A stretch of DNA of 13,598 bases, from assembly GCA_905215155.1 (NCBI GenBank), contig CAJMPJ010000069.1, forward strand, positions 1 through 13,598, written 5' to 3'. This DNA comes from an uncultured bacterium (GTDB lineage: Bacteria; Bacillota; Clostridia; Lachnospirales; Lachnospiraceae). The position numbers and the translations under genes were made by a program. This document shows, in pieces, positions 7,702-13,598 of the stretch (positions within the stretch are counted from its first letter, which is position 1; each line of letters starts with the position of its first letter). The notes under the pieces are model-generated. The model was not told the origin of the DNA. It ran no database searches and saw only the letters and a program-made list of their open reading frames with translations.

Positions 7702-8205
7702 ATGAATAGAGGTACGATACAAGTTATATGCGGCGAAGGAAAAGGAAAGACCGCAGCTGCATTCGGTATGGGAATCGAAGCTCTGATGAAGAACAGGAAT
7801 GTGATTGTCATCCAGTTCTTAAAAGGATGTACAGGGCGTGGATCTTCAGATATTATCAAACGCCTGGAACCGGAGATGAAGATATTCCGCTTTGAAAAAT
7901 GTGACGGTTTTTTTGAAAACCTCACAAAAGAAGAACAGGATGAAGAGCGGATGAATATCCGCAATGGTTTGAATTTCGCCCGGAAGGTCGTATCGACAGG
8001 GGAATGCGATTTGCTGATCCTGGATGAAATATTAGGAATACTGGATCAAAAGATTATCGAGGCAGAGGAGCTGGTTAAGCTGCTTCAGACCAAGGATGAT
8101 GAGATGGATATCATAATGACCGGAAAGGTGTTCTCCAAAGAAGTGGAGCCTTACGTAGACAGTATTCTGGAAATCAACCATGTTAAAGTTGACAATACAA
8201 AATAA
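7702..8205 (+). CDS. CobO/BtuR-type corrinoid adenosyltransferase homologue, short C-terminus
   Basis: The CobA/CobO/BtuR family transfers the adenosyl group of ATP to cob(I)alamin or cob(I)yrinic acid a,c-diamide, making the coenzyme form of B12. The 167-residue protein shows the family P loop GEGKGKTAAAFG at 11-22, IQFLKG at 37-42, a Walker B-like LLILDEI at 104-110 and IIMTGKVF at 137-144 (usually TGR). It ends DSILEINHVKVDNTK. Classical members continue after this HVK-like position with a segment of roughly 15-20 residues carrying a G-I-A-x-x-G-I-E-like motif, which is absent here. The reading frame closes with three consecutive stops (TAA TAA TGA, 8203-8211), so a recent frameshift is not evident. 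GAGGTG at 7689-7694 is the ribosome site, seven bases upstream. No other cobalamin gene lies in the window; dapA follows under its own promoter. It may be a bona fide short adenosyltransferase or a diverged P-loop relative. Confidence 0.75.
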   Translation: MNRGTIQVICGEGKGKTAAAFGMGIEALMKNRNVIVIQFLKGCTGRGSSDIIKRLEPEMKIFRFEKCDGFFENLTKEEQDEERMNIRNGLNFARKVVSTGECDLLILDEILGILDQKIIEAEELVKLLQTKDDEMDIIMTGKVFSKEVEPYVDSILEINHVKVDNTK

Positions 8206-8217
8206 TAATGATAGTAT
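8189..8217 (+). promoter_or_regulatory. Consensus sigma-A promoter of the lysine riboswitch-dapAB unit
   Basis: A perfect -35 TTGACA at 8189-8194, a 17-base spacer and TAGTAT at 8212-8217. The -35 lies inside the last codons of the upstream cobO-like gene. The predicted start is near 8224, about 11 bases before the riboswitch P1 stem, as expected for a riboswitch leader. Confidence 0.85.
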
Positions 8218-8234
8218 GGAAACATACATAATAG

Positions 8235-8398
8235 AGTAGAGGTTGCGTTGCTTATGAGTACTCTGTCCGATGTATCAGGTACAGGTGAGGGCAGAGGGAA
8301 GGAAGAGACGCCGAAGAACGGTGCGGCCTGAACGCATTTGTTCTGGGCATATGGTTAAGAGCCATATGACTGTCATCCTGGTGGGATGGGGAGCTACT
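8235..8398 (+). promoter_or_regulatory. Lysine riboswitch (L box) aptamer
   Basis: This leader RNA senses lysine and controls dapA-dapB. Stem P1 is AGTAG (8235-8239) with CTACT (8394-8398). Between them are the conserved L-box blocks: AGAGGTTGCG at 8238-8247, the GGTGAGGGCAGAGGGAAG block at 8284-8301, GACGCCGAAG at 8307-8316, a stem CATATGG/CCATATG at 8349-8368, then ACTGTCATCC, and finally GGGATGGGGAGCTACT running into P1. The aptamer is about 164 bases, close to the usual size. It occupies most of the 345-base gap between the cobO-like gene and dapA. An open frame that starts inside it at 8386 is only an upstream extension of dapA. Confidence 0.95.
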
Positions 8399-8464
8399 TA
8401 AAGAAAGATGAGATTACCAAATTCTGGACTTTAAGAGCTGACCCTGTTGTCAGCTCTGTTTTTT
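8392..8464 (+). terminator. Lysine riboswitch expression platform: terminator with competing antiterminator
   Basis: The terminator stem pairs AGAGCTGAC (8434-8442) with GTCAGCTCT (8449-8457), 9 bp around a 6-base loop, followed by six T (8459-8464). The antiterminator pairs AGCT-A-CTTAAAG (8392-8403, A8396 bulged) with CTTTAAGAGCT (8429-8439), 11 bp. It uses both the 3' strand of P1 and the left arm of the terminator, so the two states exclude each other: lysine bound keeps P1 and allows termination, lysine absent favours the antiterminator and expression of dapA. Confidence 0.88.
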
Positions 8465-8550
8465 CGTGTACAGACAGCGGTTCCCTGACTTCCGCGATGA
8501 CGGATGAAAGTTTACTATGTATGATGAGAATGGATCAGGAGGATGAGATC

Positions 8551-9435
8551 ATGGCAATTTTTGAAGGCGCTGGTGTAGCGCTTATCACACCATTGAAAGA
8601 AAACGGAGAAGTAAACTACGAGAAACTGGAGGAACTGGTAGAGGAACAGATTGCAGGAGGAACGGATTCTATCATAGCCTGCGGAACCACCGGAGAAGCG
8701 TCTACTATGACTCATGAAGAACATTTGGAGGTAATCAAATACGTTTGCCAGGTGACCAAAAAACGGATACCGGTCATTGCCGGTACCGGCTCCAACTGCA
8801 CAGATACCGCAATTTATTTATCCAAAGAGGCGCAGCACTGCGGAGCGGACGGACTGCTTTTGGTGTCTCCATACTACAACAAAGCGACTCAGAATGGACT
8901 GAAAGCGCATTTTAAAGCGGTTGCCGATGCGGTAAAACTCCCCATTCTTTTATACAATGTACCTTCCAGAACCGGAGTGGATATTTCAGCAGAAACCATC
9001 GCAGACTTATGTTTGAATGTTTCCAATATTTTAGGAGTAAAGGAAGCCAGCGGCAATTTCTGTTCCATTGCGGATTTGATGTATCTTACAGACGGAAAAG
9101 CCGATGTTTATTCCGGCAATGATAATCAGATCGTGCCGATTCTCTCTTTGGGCGGAAAAGGCGTAATCTCCGTACTTTCAAATATCGCGCCTTCCCAGAC
9201 CCACGAGATCTGCCAGGCATATTTTGACGGCGATGTAAAGCGAAGTGCCAAATTACAGCTTGATGCGATCCCGCTGATCAATGCCCTGTTTTGTGAAGTG
9301 AATCCGATTCCGGTCAAGGCTGCTTTAAATCTTATGGGAAAGAATGCAGGACCTCTGCGTCTGCCGCTGACGGAGATGGAACCAAAGAACCAGGAACGGT
9401 TGAAAAATGCCATGAAAGCGTATGGAATTTTATAA
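8551..9435 (+). CDS. dapA: 4-hydroxy-tetrahydrodipicolinate synthase
   Basis: DapA condenses pyruvate with aspartate semialdehyde, the first committed step to diaminopimelate and lysine; its product also leads to dipicolinate in spore formers. From ATG 8551 it has 294 residues, the usual size for this TIM-barrel aldolase. Active-site sequences are present: GTTGEAS at 45-51, SPYYNKATQNG at 106-116 (Tyr109), LLYNVPSRTG at 133-142 (Tyr135, Arg140) and GVKEASGN at 162-169 with the Schiff-base Lys164. The start is set by AGGAGG at 8537-8542, eight bases upstream, and by the family N-terminus; the frame stays open back to an ATG at 8386, inside the riboswitch, which is not credible. The gene is under lysine riboswitch control and dapB follows 30 bases later. 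Confidence 0.97.
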   Translation: MAIFEGAGVALITPLKENGEVNYEKLEELVEEQIAGGTDSIIACGTTGEASTMTHEEHLEVIKYVCQVTKKRIPVIAGTGSNCTDTAIYLSKEAQHCGADGLLLVSPYYNKATQNGLKAHFKAVADAVKLPILLYNVPSRTGVDISAETIADLCLNVSNILGVKEASGNFCSIADLMYLTDGKADVYSGNDNQIVPILSLGGKGVISVLSNIAPSQTHEICQAYFDGDVKRSAKLQLDAIPLINALFCEVNPIPVKAALNLMGKNAGPLRLPLTEMEPKNQERLKNAMKAYGIL

Positions 9436-9465
9436 TGCGTGAAAGCGATACCTATGGAGGAAAAC

Positions 9466-10224
9466 ATGATTAAGATGATAATGCACGGCTGCAACGGGGC
9501 GATGGGACAGGTGATTACCTCAATGGCGGCAGAAGAAAAAAACATTACGATCGTAGCAGGAATTGATCCTCATGATACGAAAGCAAATCCCTATCCAGTA
9601 TTTCCATCTTTAAAAGAATGTGAGGTTGCGGCAGATGTAATCGTGGATTTCGCTTCGGTAAAAGCGGTGGATGCGCTTCTTGATTACAGCATGGAAAAGA
9701 AGATCCCCGTTGTGGTATGTACCACAGGGCTTTCCGATGATCAGATCAGAAAGCTGGAAGAGACCTCCAATCATGTTGCGGTACTTCGTTCGGCCAACAT
9801 GTCTTTGGGTGTGAATCTGCTTATGAAGCTTGTAAAAGATGCGGCACAGGTGCTTGCTGTGGCAGGATTTGATATAGAAATCGTTGAGAAGCACCATAAT
9901 AAAAAAATAGATGCTCCCAGCGGGACTGCCTTGGCTTTGGCTGATTCCATCAATGAAGCCATGGACCAGGAATATCACTATGTCTATGACAGAAGCCAGG
10001 TAAGAAACGCAAGGGATAAAAAAGAAATTGGCATCCAGGCAGTTCGCGGAGGAACCATCGTCGGCGAGCATGATGTGATTTTTGCAGGAAAAGATGAAGT
10101 AGTCACTTTCAATCATACGGCATATTCTAAGGCCATTTTTGCCCAGGGTGCAATATCTGCTGCAAAATTCCTGGCAGGTAAAAAACCCGGATTATATACG
10201 ATGCAGGATGTGATTGAATCCTAA
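9466..10224 (+). CDS. dapB: 4-hydroxy-tetrahydrodipicolinate reductase
   Basis: DapB reduces the DapA product with NAD(P)H to tetrahydrodipicolinate, the second step of the diaminopimelate/lysine branch. From ATG 9466 it has 252 residues, normal for the family. A Rossmann nucleotide site HGCNGAMGQ is at 7-15. The catalytic signature EKHHNKKIDAPSGTA is at 141-155, with His143 and Lys147 in the positions of the catalytic pair. AVRGGTIVGEHDVIFAG and TFNHTAYSKAIFAQGA follow in the C-terminal domain. GGAGG at 9456-9460, five bases upstream, decides the start; the GTG at 9439 in the same frame has no ribosome site and would add nine odd residues. It lies 30 bases after dapA with no terminator between, so both are in the lysine-controlled transcript. 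Confidence 0.97.
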   Translation: MIKMIMHGCNGAMGQVITSMAAEEKNITIVAGIDPHDTKANPYPVFPSLKECEVAADVIVDFASVKAVDALLDYSMEKKIPVVVCTTGLSDDQIRKLEETSNHVAVLRSANMSLGVNLLMKLVKDAAQVLAVAGFDIEIVEKHHNKKIDAPSGTALALADSINEAMDQEYHYVYDRSQVRNARDKKEIGIQAVRGGTIVGEHDVIFAGKDEVVTFNHTAYSKAIFAQGAISAAKFLAGKKPGLYTMQDVIES

Positions 10225-10242
10225 ATTTTCCAAAATTTTCCA

Positions 10243-10272
10243 CCATAATTCATTTGACCTTTACACATACTA
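10243..10272 (+). promoter_or_regulatory. Candidate forespore (sigma-F/sigma-G-type) promoter for the small lipoprotein
   Basis: CCATA at 10243-10247, an 18-base spacer and CATACTA at 10266-10272 resemble the sigma-G consensus known from Bacillus subtilis (GHATR and CATNMTA, 17-18 apart). The -10 matches fully and the -35 in four of five positions. The start would be near 10279, just ahead of the AAAGGAG ribosome site. A vegetative candidate (TTGACC at 10254-10259 with TAGAAA at 10277-10282) would start inside the ribosome site and is less likely. The evidence is motif matching only. Confidence 0.4.
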
Positions 10273-10300
10273 ATTGTAGAAAATGAAAGGAGAATGTATT

Positions 10301-10612
10301 ATGAAAAGAATAAAACCATTAGTATTAACCCTTCTTGTAATTATGGCAGTGATGTCTCTTACCGCCTGCGGAACAACCAACAAAAACGGAGGAACCTCTG
10401 CAGCAACTTCCGCAGCTACTACCCAGACAACTGCAGCCACCACAAAAGCAGAAACTACTTCAGCAAATAAAACCACAAATGACGGTGAAGCAACAACAGA
10501 AAGTACAGGTGTCATCAACGGAGTTGTAAATGATGTTGAAAAAGGTGTTGACAAAATCACAGGCGAAAGCAATGGCCAGCCAACGACAGAAAGCACAACA
10601 GCAGCAAGATAA
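10301..10612 (+). CDS. Small Thr/Ala/Ser-rich lipoprotein of unknown function
   Basis: I do not recognise the family. The 103-residue product starts with a lipoprotein signal: MKRIKP, a hydrophobic core to residue 18, then SLTAC with the lipid-attached Cys at 23. The mature part is low complexity, rich in Thr, Ala and Ser from 24 to 69, as expected for a flexible linker at the cell surface. It is followed by a more ordered, amphipathic-looking segment GVINGVVNDVEKGVDKITG at 70-88 and a short Thr-rich end. TTEST occurs at 65-69 and again at 95-99. The start is ATG 10301, set by AAAGGAG at 10286-10292; an in-frame ATG at 10283 overlaps that site and is rejected. It is a single gene with a terminator right after it. 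A forespore-type promoter candidate lies upstream, so a sporulation role is possible but unproven. Confidence 0.75.
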   Translation: MKRIKPLVLTLLVIMAVMSLTACGTTNKNGGTSAATSAATTQTTAATTKAETTSANKTTNDGEATTESTGVINGVVNDVEKGVDKITGESNGQPTTESTTAAR

Positions 10613-10626
10613 GGTGAAATATGAGG

Positions 10627-10666
10627 AAAAAGCTTCAGGCAAAATTTTATGCTTGAAGCTTTTTTT
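10627..10666 (+). terminator. Intrinsic terminator after the small lipoprotein gene
   Basis: The arms AAAAAGCTTCAGGC (10627-10640) and GCTTGAAGCTTTTT (10651-10664) pair over 14 bp with one G-U pair and a 10-base loop. Seven T run from 10660 to 10666. It begins 15 bases after the gene's stop. Confidence 0.9.
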
Positions 10667-10773
10667 ATTATAAGTTATAATAGATTGTAACATATCTTCC
10701 TGTAACATACATCAATTCCTTTTAACCTATCAAAAATCTGTAGTTTGATTTCAGACCCATTTACCCTATCCTT

Positions 10774-11157
10774 ATGTCAGGGGGCCGCCGTTTCGTGACA
10801 GAAAAATTTGATTTATTAAGAATGCAACGCTATAATAACAAAAGAAAACCATGGAGACAGTTCCGGTGGACGGTAAAAAAGATGAGCAGCAGAAGTCCTC
10901 GCATTGTGGCTGTGCTTTTTTTGCTTGCCGGTCTGGAAGCAGCATTTTTGATTCCTGACTGTGGACAGGCCATTCTTTCTGAGACCCGATCCCTCTTTGC
11001 TGTCAGCAGAGAGATGGAATTAAAGACGAAAAAAGGTTATCCTTATTCTGTTGATGCCGGGGAAACAAAGGAACATGGTTTTTCCCTGGATTGGAAAGAC
11101 GGAAAAGTGAAGCTATGGCAGAAAGTAGAACGGGCAGTCTTTCAAAAAACTGATTGA
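10774..11157 (+). CDS. Unrecognised small membrane-anchored or secreted protein (start uncertain)
   Basis: I do not recognise this protein. The longest form has 127 residues: a very basic N-terminal part (RYNNKRKPWRQFRWTVKK), a hydrophobic segment IVAVLFLLAGLEAAFLIP at about 44-61, and a polar, charged C-terminal part of about 65 residues. That suggests one membrane anchor or an uncleaved signal with an outside domain. The start is unclear, since none of the in-frame ATGs at 10774, 10822 or 10882 has a good ribosome site. ATG 10882 would give 91 residues beginning with a textbook signal sequence (MSSRSPRIVAVLFLLAG), and a TTGATT-17-TATAAT promoter lies just upstream of it. The codons between 10774 and 10882 still look protein-like, so I give the long form. 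It lies alone between a terminator and the purC promoter. Confidence 0.5.
   Translation: MSGGRRFVTEKFDLLRMQRYNNKRKPWRQFRWTVKKMSSRSPRIVAVLFLLAGLEAAFLIPDCGQAILSETRSLFAVSREMELKTKKGYPYSVDAGETKEHGFSLDWKDGKVKLWQKVERAVFQKTD
10808..10836 (+). promoter_or_regulatory. Promoter-like sequence inside the 5' part of the 127-residue frame
   Basis: TTGATT at 10808-10813, a 17-base spacer and a perfect TATAAT at 10831-10836. The start would be near 10843, so only the ATG at 10882 could serve the frame. A weaker alternative upstream is TTGATT at 10745-10750 with TATCCT at 10767-10772 (16 bases apart). Which of the two is used decides the protein's N-terminus. Confidence 0.4.
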
Positions 11158-11205
11158 GAAACAGAAACGCATAGTGGTCATTAGTATTTATAATAAGAAA
11201 ATCAG

Positions 11206-11234
11206 TTGCATTCCTATTTTCAGTGTATTATAAT
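11206..11234 (+). promoter_or_regulatory. Sigma-A promoter of the purC-purF operon
   Basis: TTGCAT at 11206-11211, a 17-base spacer and a perfect TATAAT at 11229-11234. The start would be near 11241, giving a leader of about 63 bases. That is too short for a purine riboswitch with an expression platform, and I see no terminator-like hairpin in it. Confidence 0.75.
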
Positions 11235-11303
11235 TTCTACTGAAACACCATAGTTTTATTTGAAAAACTAATAAATTAATTCAGAAAAGGACAGGTGGCT
11301 GCC

Positions 11304-12011
11304 ATGGAGAAAAAAGAAATGCTGTATGAAGGAAAAGCAAAAAAAGTTTATATGACGGAAGATCCCGACGTATTGATTGTTTCATATAAAGATGATGCTA
11401 CAGCGTTCAATGGCCTGAAAAAAGGTACCATTGTTGGAAAAGGTGCGATTAACAACCGAATGACCAATTTTATCTTCAAAAAGTTAGAAGCCAAAGGTGT
11501 TCCGACACATCTGGTGGAAGAATTAAGCGACCGTGAGACTGCGGTAAAAAAAGTGGAGATTGTTCCTCTTGAAGTGATTATCAGGAATTTCTCCGCCGGA
11601 AGCTTTGCCAAAAAGATGGGAATGGAAGAAGGCGTGAAGTTCTCCTGTCCGACGCTTGAATTCAGCTATAAAAATGATGATCTGGGAGATCCGTTCATCA
11701 ACGACTATTATGCACTTGCCTTAAACCTTGCCACTCAGGAAGAGATTGATGCCATTACAAAATATGCATTTAAAGTGAATGAAGTATTGCAGGAATATTT
11801 TGACGGTTTGAATATTGACCTCATTGATTTTAAACTTGAATTCGGCCGTTACCATGGAGAGGTGATACTTGCCGATGAGATCTCTCCGGACACATGCAGG
11901 CTTTGGGACAAGGATACCCACGAAAAACTGGATAAGGACCGTTTCCGCAGAGATTTGGGAGATGCAGAAGGCGCATACGAGGAAGTGTTCCGCCGTCTTG
12001 GGATTCAGTAA
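11304..12011 (+). CDS. purC: Phosphoribosylaminoimidazole-succinocarboxamide (SAICAR) synthase
   Basis: PurC joins aspartate to CAIR using ATP, giving SAICAR in de novo purine synthesis. From ATG 11304 it has 235 residues, the normal bacterial length. Family signatures in order are [10 protein letters not shown] at 7-16, [11 protein letters not shown] at 27-37, a [15 protein letters not shown] segment, [20 protein letters not shown] and [20 protein letters not shown] at 11293-11298, five bases upstream, supports ATG 11304; a GTG at 11295 in the same frame overlaps that site and would add only MAA. It is the first gene of the operon, with purF 27 bases downstream. Confidence 0.97.
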   Translation: MEKKEMLYEGKAKKVYMTEDPDVLIVSYKDDATAFNGLKKGTIVGKGAINNRMTNFIFKKLEAKGVPTHLVEELSDRETAVKKVEIVPLEVIIRNFSAGSFAKKMGMEEGVKFSCPTLEFSYKNDDLGDPFINDYYALALNLATQEEIDAITKYAFKVNEVLQEYFDGLNIDLIDFKLEFGRYHGEVILADEISPDTCRLWDKDTHEKLDKDRFRRDLGDAEGAYEEVFRRLGIQ

Positions 12012-12038
12012 ACCGCACAGAGAGGGAAAAAACATTAG

Positions 12039-13481
12039 ATGAGTAACGAATTAAACTTCAACATAGAGGAAGAGTTACATGAGGAATGCGGCGTCTTCGG
12101 TATGTATGATTTTGATGGTGCTGACGTTGCATCTACCATTTATTACGGATTATTTGCTTTACAGCACAGAGGCCAGGAAAGCTGCGGGATTGCCGTCAGT
12201 GATACGGAAGGGCCCAAGGGAAAAGTGAGTGCCTATAAGGGGATGGGGTTATGTAACGAAGTTTTTACTCCGGAGATTTTAGAAGGCCTTCATGGGAATA
12301 TCGGAGTAGGTCATGTTCGTTATTCCACGGCCGGAAGCAGTACACGGGAGAATGCACAGCCTCTTGTCCTGAACTATGTAAAGGGTACTCTGGCAATGGC
12401 CCATAACGGCAATTTGGTGAATGCGCCGGAGCTTAGAAGAGAATTGGAATATGACGGGGCTATTTTTCAGACGACCATTGATTCAGAAGTGATTGCCTAC
12501 CACATCGCCAGGGAACGGGTAAAGACTTCGTCCGTTGAGTCAGCAGTAGCCAATGCCATGAAAAAGATTGTAGGTGCTTATTCTCTGGTCGTTATGAGCC
12601 CGAGGAAGCTGATTGGAGCAAGAGACCCTTATGGGTTTAAACCTTTGTGCATCGGGAAAAGGGATAATGCTTACATTATTGTATCGGAAAGCTGTGCGCT
12701 TGATACCATTGGAGCTGAATTTGTCCGGGATGTCTTACCGGGAGAGATTGTGACCATTACAAAGAATGGGATTGTTTCCGATACAAGACTTTGCCAGGCA
12801 GACAAGTCAAAGGAAGCCAGATGTGTGTTTGAATATATTTATTTTGCTAGACCGGACAGTGTTTTTGACGGAGTGAGCGTGTATCATGCAAGACTCTGTG
12901 CGGGACGTGCACTTGCTATAGATTCTCCGGTAGAGGCAGACCTGGTTGTAGGTGTTCCGGAATCCGGCAATGCGGCGGCACTCGGCTATTCCCTGCAGTC
13001 CGGAATCCCTTATGGAACGGCTTTTATTAAGAATTCTTATGTTGGAAGAACTTTTATAAAGCCGAAGCAGAGCAACCGGGAATCCGCTGTGAGAATTAAA
13101 CTAAATGTTTTAAAAGAAGCGGTTGTAGGAAAGCGTGTGATTATGATTGATGATTCCATTGTCCGGGGGACCACCAGTGCGTTGATCGTCAATATGCTTC
13201 GGGAATCGGGAGCCAAAGAGGTCCATGTCCGCATCAGTGCGCCGCCGTTTCTCCATCCCTGCTATTTTGGAACGGATATACCGGATGAGGACCAGCTGAT
13301 CGCCCATAACCGAAGCGTAGAAGAGATTCGGGACTTGTTGGGAGCGGATTCCCTGTCTTACTTAAATATAGACCGGTTACCGGAGATGGCGGCTGGTCTG
13401 CCGATCTGTACGGCTTGCTTTAGCGGCAATTATCCCATTGAACCGCCAAAAGAGGATATCCGCGGAGAATACAGCAGATAA
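12039..13481 (+). CDS. purF: Amidophosphoribosyltransferase (glutamine PRPP amidotransferase)
   Basis: PurF makes phosphoribosylamine from PRPP and glutamine, the first committed step of purine synthesis. The 480-residue protein is of the B. subtilis type. A 16-residue propeptide precedes Cys17 in EECGVFG, the N-terminal nucleophile exposed by processing. The glutaminase domain shows RYSTAG at 94-99 and HNGNLVN at 122-128. The phosphoribosyltransferase domain carries the PRPP loop VIMIDDSIVRGTTS at 367-380. Cys262, Cys408, Cys457 and Cys460 fit the four ligands of the structural 4Fe-4S cluster known in that type, which makes the enzyme oxygen-labile. The ribosome site AGAGGG at 12021-12026 lies 12 bases from the ATG, a rather long spacing. 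It is the last gene of the purC-purF transcript, with a terminator following. Purine genes such as purM or purN do not follow within the window. Confidence 0.97.
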   Translation: MSNELNFNIEEELHEECGVFGMYDFDGADVASTIYYGLFALQHRGQESCGIAVSDTEGPKGKVSAYKGMGLCNEVFTPEILEGLHGNIGVGHVRYSTAGSSTRENAQPLVLNYVKGTLAMAHNGNLVNAPELRRELEYDGAIFQTTIDSEVIAYHIARERVKTSSVESAVANAMKKIVGAYSLVVMSPRKLIGARDPYGFKPLCIGKRDNAYIIVSESCALDTIGAEFVRDVLPGEIVTITKNGIVSDTRLCQADKSKEARCVFEYIYFARPDSVFDGVSVYHARLCAGRALAIDSPVEADLVVGVPESGNAAALGYSLQSGIPYGTAFIKNSYVGRTFIKPKQSNRESAVRIKLNVLKEAVVGKRVIMIDDSIVRGTTSALIVNMLRESGAKEVHVRISAPPFLHPCYFGTDIPDEDQLIAHNRSVEEIRDLLGADSLSYLNIDRLPEMAAGLPICTACFSGNYPIEPPKEDIRGEYSR

Positions 13482-13504
13482 AACGATCCGTATTGGGTGG
13501 GAGG

Positions 13505-13545
13505 ACTGCCTGACTGGCTGGAAAGAGGCCCGTCAGGCGGTTTTT
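13505..13545 (+). terminator. Intrinsic terminator after purF
   Basis: The arms ACTGCCTGAC (13505-13514) and GTCAGGCGGT (13532-13541) pair over 10 bp with one G-U pair and a 17-base loop, followed by TTTTT (13541-13545). It begins 23 bases after the purF stop, so the purC-purF operon seems to end here. The last 50 bases of the window are AT-rich and hold no gene I can support. Confidence 0.85.
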
Positions 13546-13598
13546 GCTAGCGTAAAGTTTTATTCGGATAATGAAAAATAAATAAAAAGAGAACACCA

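Noticed and set aside
8386..8550. N-terminal extension of DapA from the ATG at 8386
   Set aside because: This stretch is the 3' end of the lysine riboswitch and its terminator; AGGAGG and the family N-terminus support ATG 8551.
10224..10242. Tandem AAATTTTCC words after dapB
   Set aside because: Low-complexity AT sequence; it is followed by no hairpin and does not form a terminator.
10686..10709. Direct repeat TGTAACATA at 10686-10694 and 10701-10709
   Set aside because: Short, AT-rich, only two copies, and not placed over a clear promoter; chance is likely.
10851..10958. 35-codon open frame in another frame within the unknown membrane protein gene
   Set aside because: It has no ribosome site and fully overlaps a longer frame with a clear hydrophobic segment.
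11148..11208. Inverted repeat AACTGATT/AATCAGTT around the end of the unknown protein gene
   Set aside because: The arms are 8 bp with a loop of over 40 bases and no T-run, so it does not look like a terminator.
1..13598. CRISPR array, tRNA, rRNA, insertion sequence, prophage or defence genes
   Set aside because: No regularly spaced repeats, no cloverleaf or rRNA sequence, and no transposase, integrase, nuclease or toxin-antitoxin signatures were seen; the minus-strand frames other than the PBP are shadows of plus-strand genes.

Overview
The window looks like chromosomal core DNA from an anaerobic, endospore-forming Firmicute, most likely a Lachnospiraceae/Clostridium-type organism (for example the Lacrimispora or Lachnoclostridium group). 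The reasons are the spoVA sporulation genes, strong AGGAGG-type ribosome sites, vegetative promoters of TTGACA-17-TATAAT type, a lysine riboswitch, and a moderate base composition. This is inference from gene content; no marker gene fixes the species. I see no phage, insertion sequence, CRISPR array, tRNA or rRNA.

Layout, left to right. (1) 1-1120: the 3' end of a spoVA operon (spoVAD truncated by the window edge, then spoVAE), closed by a hairpin with a perfect 20-bp stem. (2) 1184-3850, minus strand: a bifunctional class A penicillin-binding protein, with its own promoter at 3873-3901. (3) 3947-4679: a YigZ/IMPACT-family gene with a divergent promoter. (4) 4711-6820: a promoter, a short leader containing a terminator-like hairpin, the ribosome-associated GTPase gene typA, and a terminator. 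(5) 6948-8205: a protein with two tandem SSB-like OB folds, then a short CobO/BtuR-like corrinoid adenosyltransferase homologue with its own promoter. (6) 8189-10224: a consensus promoter, a lysine riboswitch with terminator and antiterminator, then dapA and dapB. (7) 10243-11157: a small Thr-rich lipoprotein with a forespore-type promoter candidate, a terminator, and an unrecognised small membrane protein. (8) 11206-13545: a promoter, purC and purF (purine synthesis) and a terminator.

How the parts fit. DapA and DapB make tetrahydrodipicolinate, the precursor of lysine and of the diaminopimelate in peptidoglycan that the class A PBP polymerises and crosslinks. The DapA product also leads to dipicolinic acid, the spore solute moved by the SpoVA proteins. 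The lysine riboswitch therefore controls flux into a pathway that other genes in the window depend on. PurC and PurF form a small purine operon. TypA, YigZ and the SSB-like protein are housekeeping or stress functions.

Most of the window is ordinary. The parts most worth a second look are the riboswitch switching helices, the CobO homologue that stops before the family's usual C-terminal motif, the duplicated OB-fold protein, the promoter-terminator arrangement before typA, and the possible sigma-F/sigma-G promoter before the small lipoprotein.
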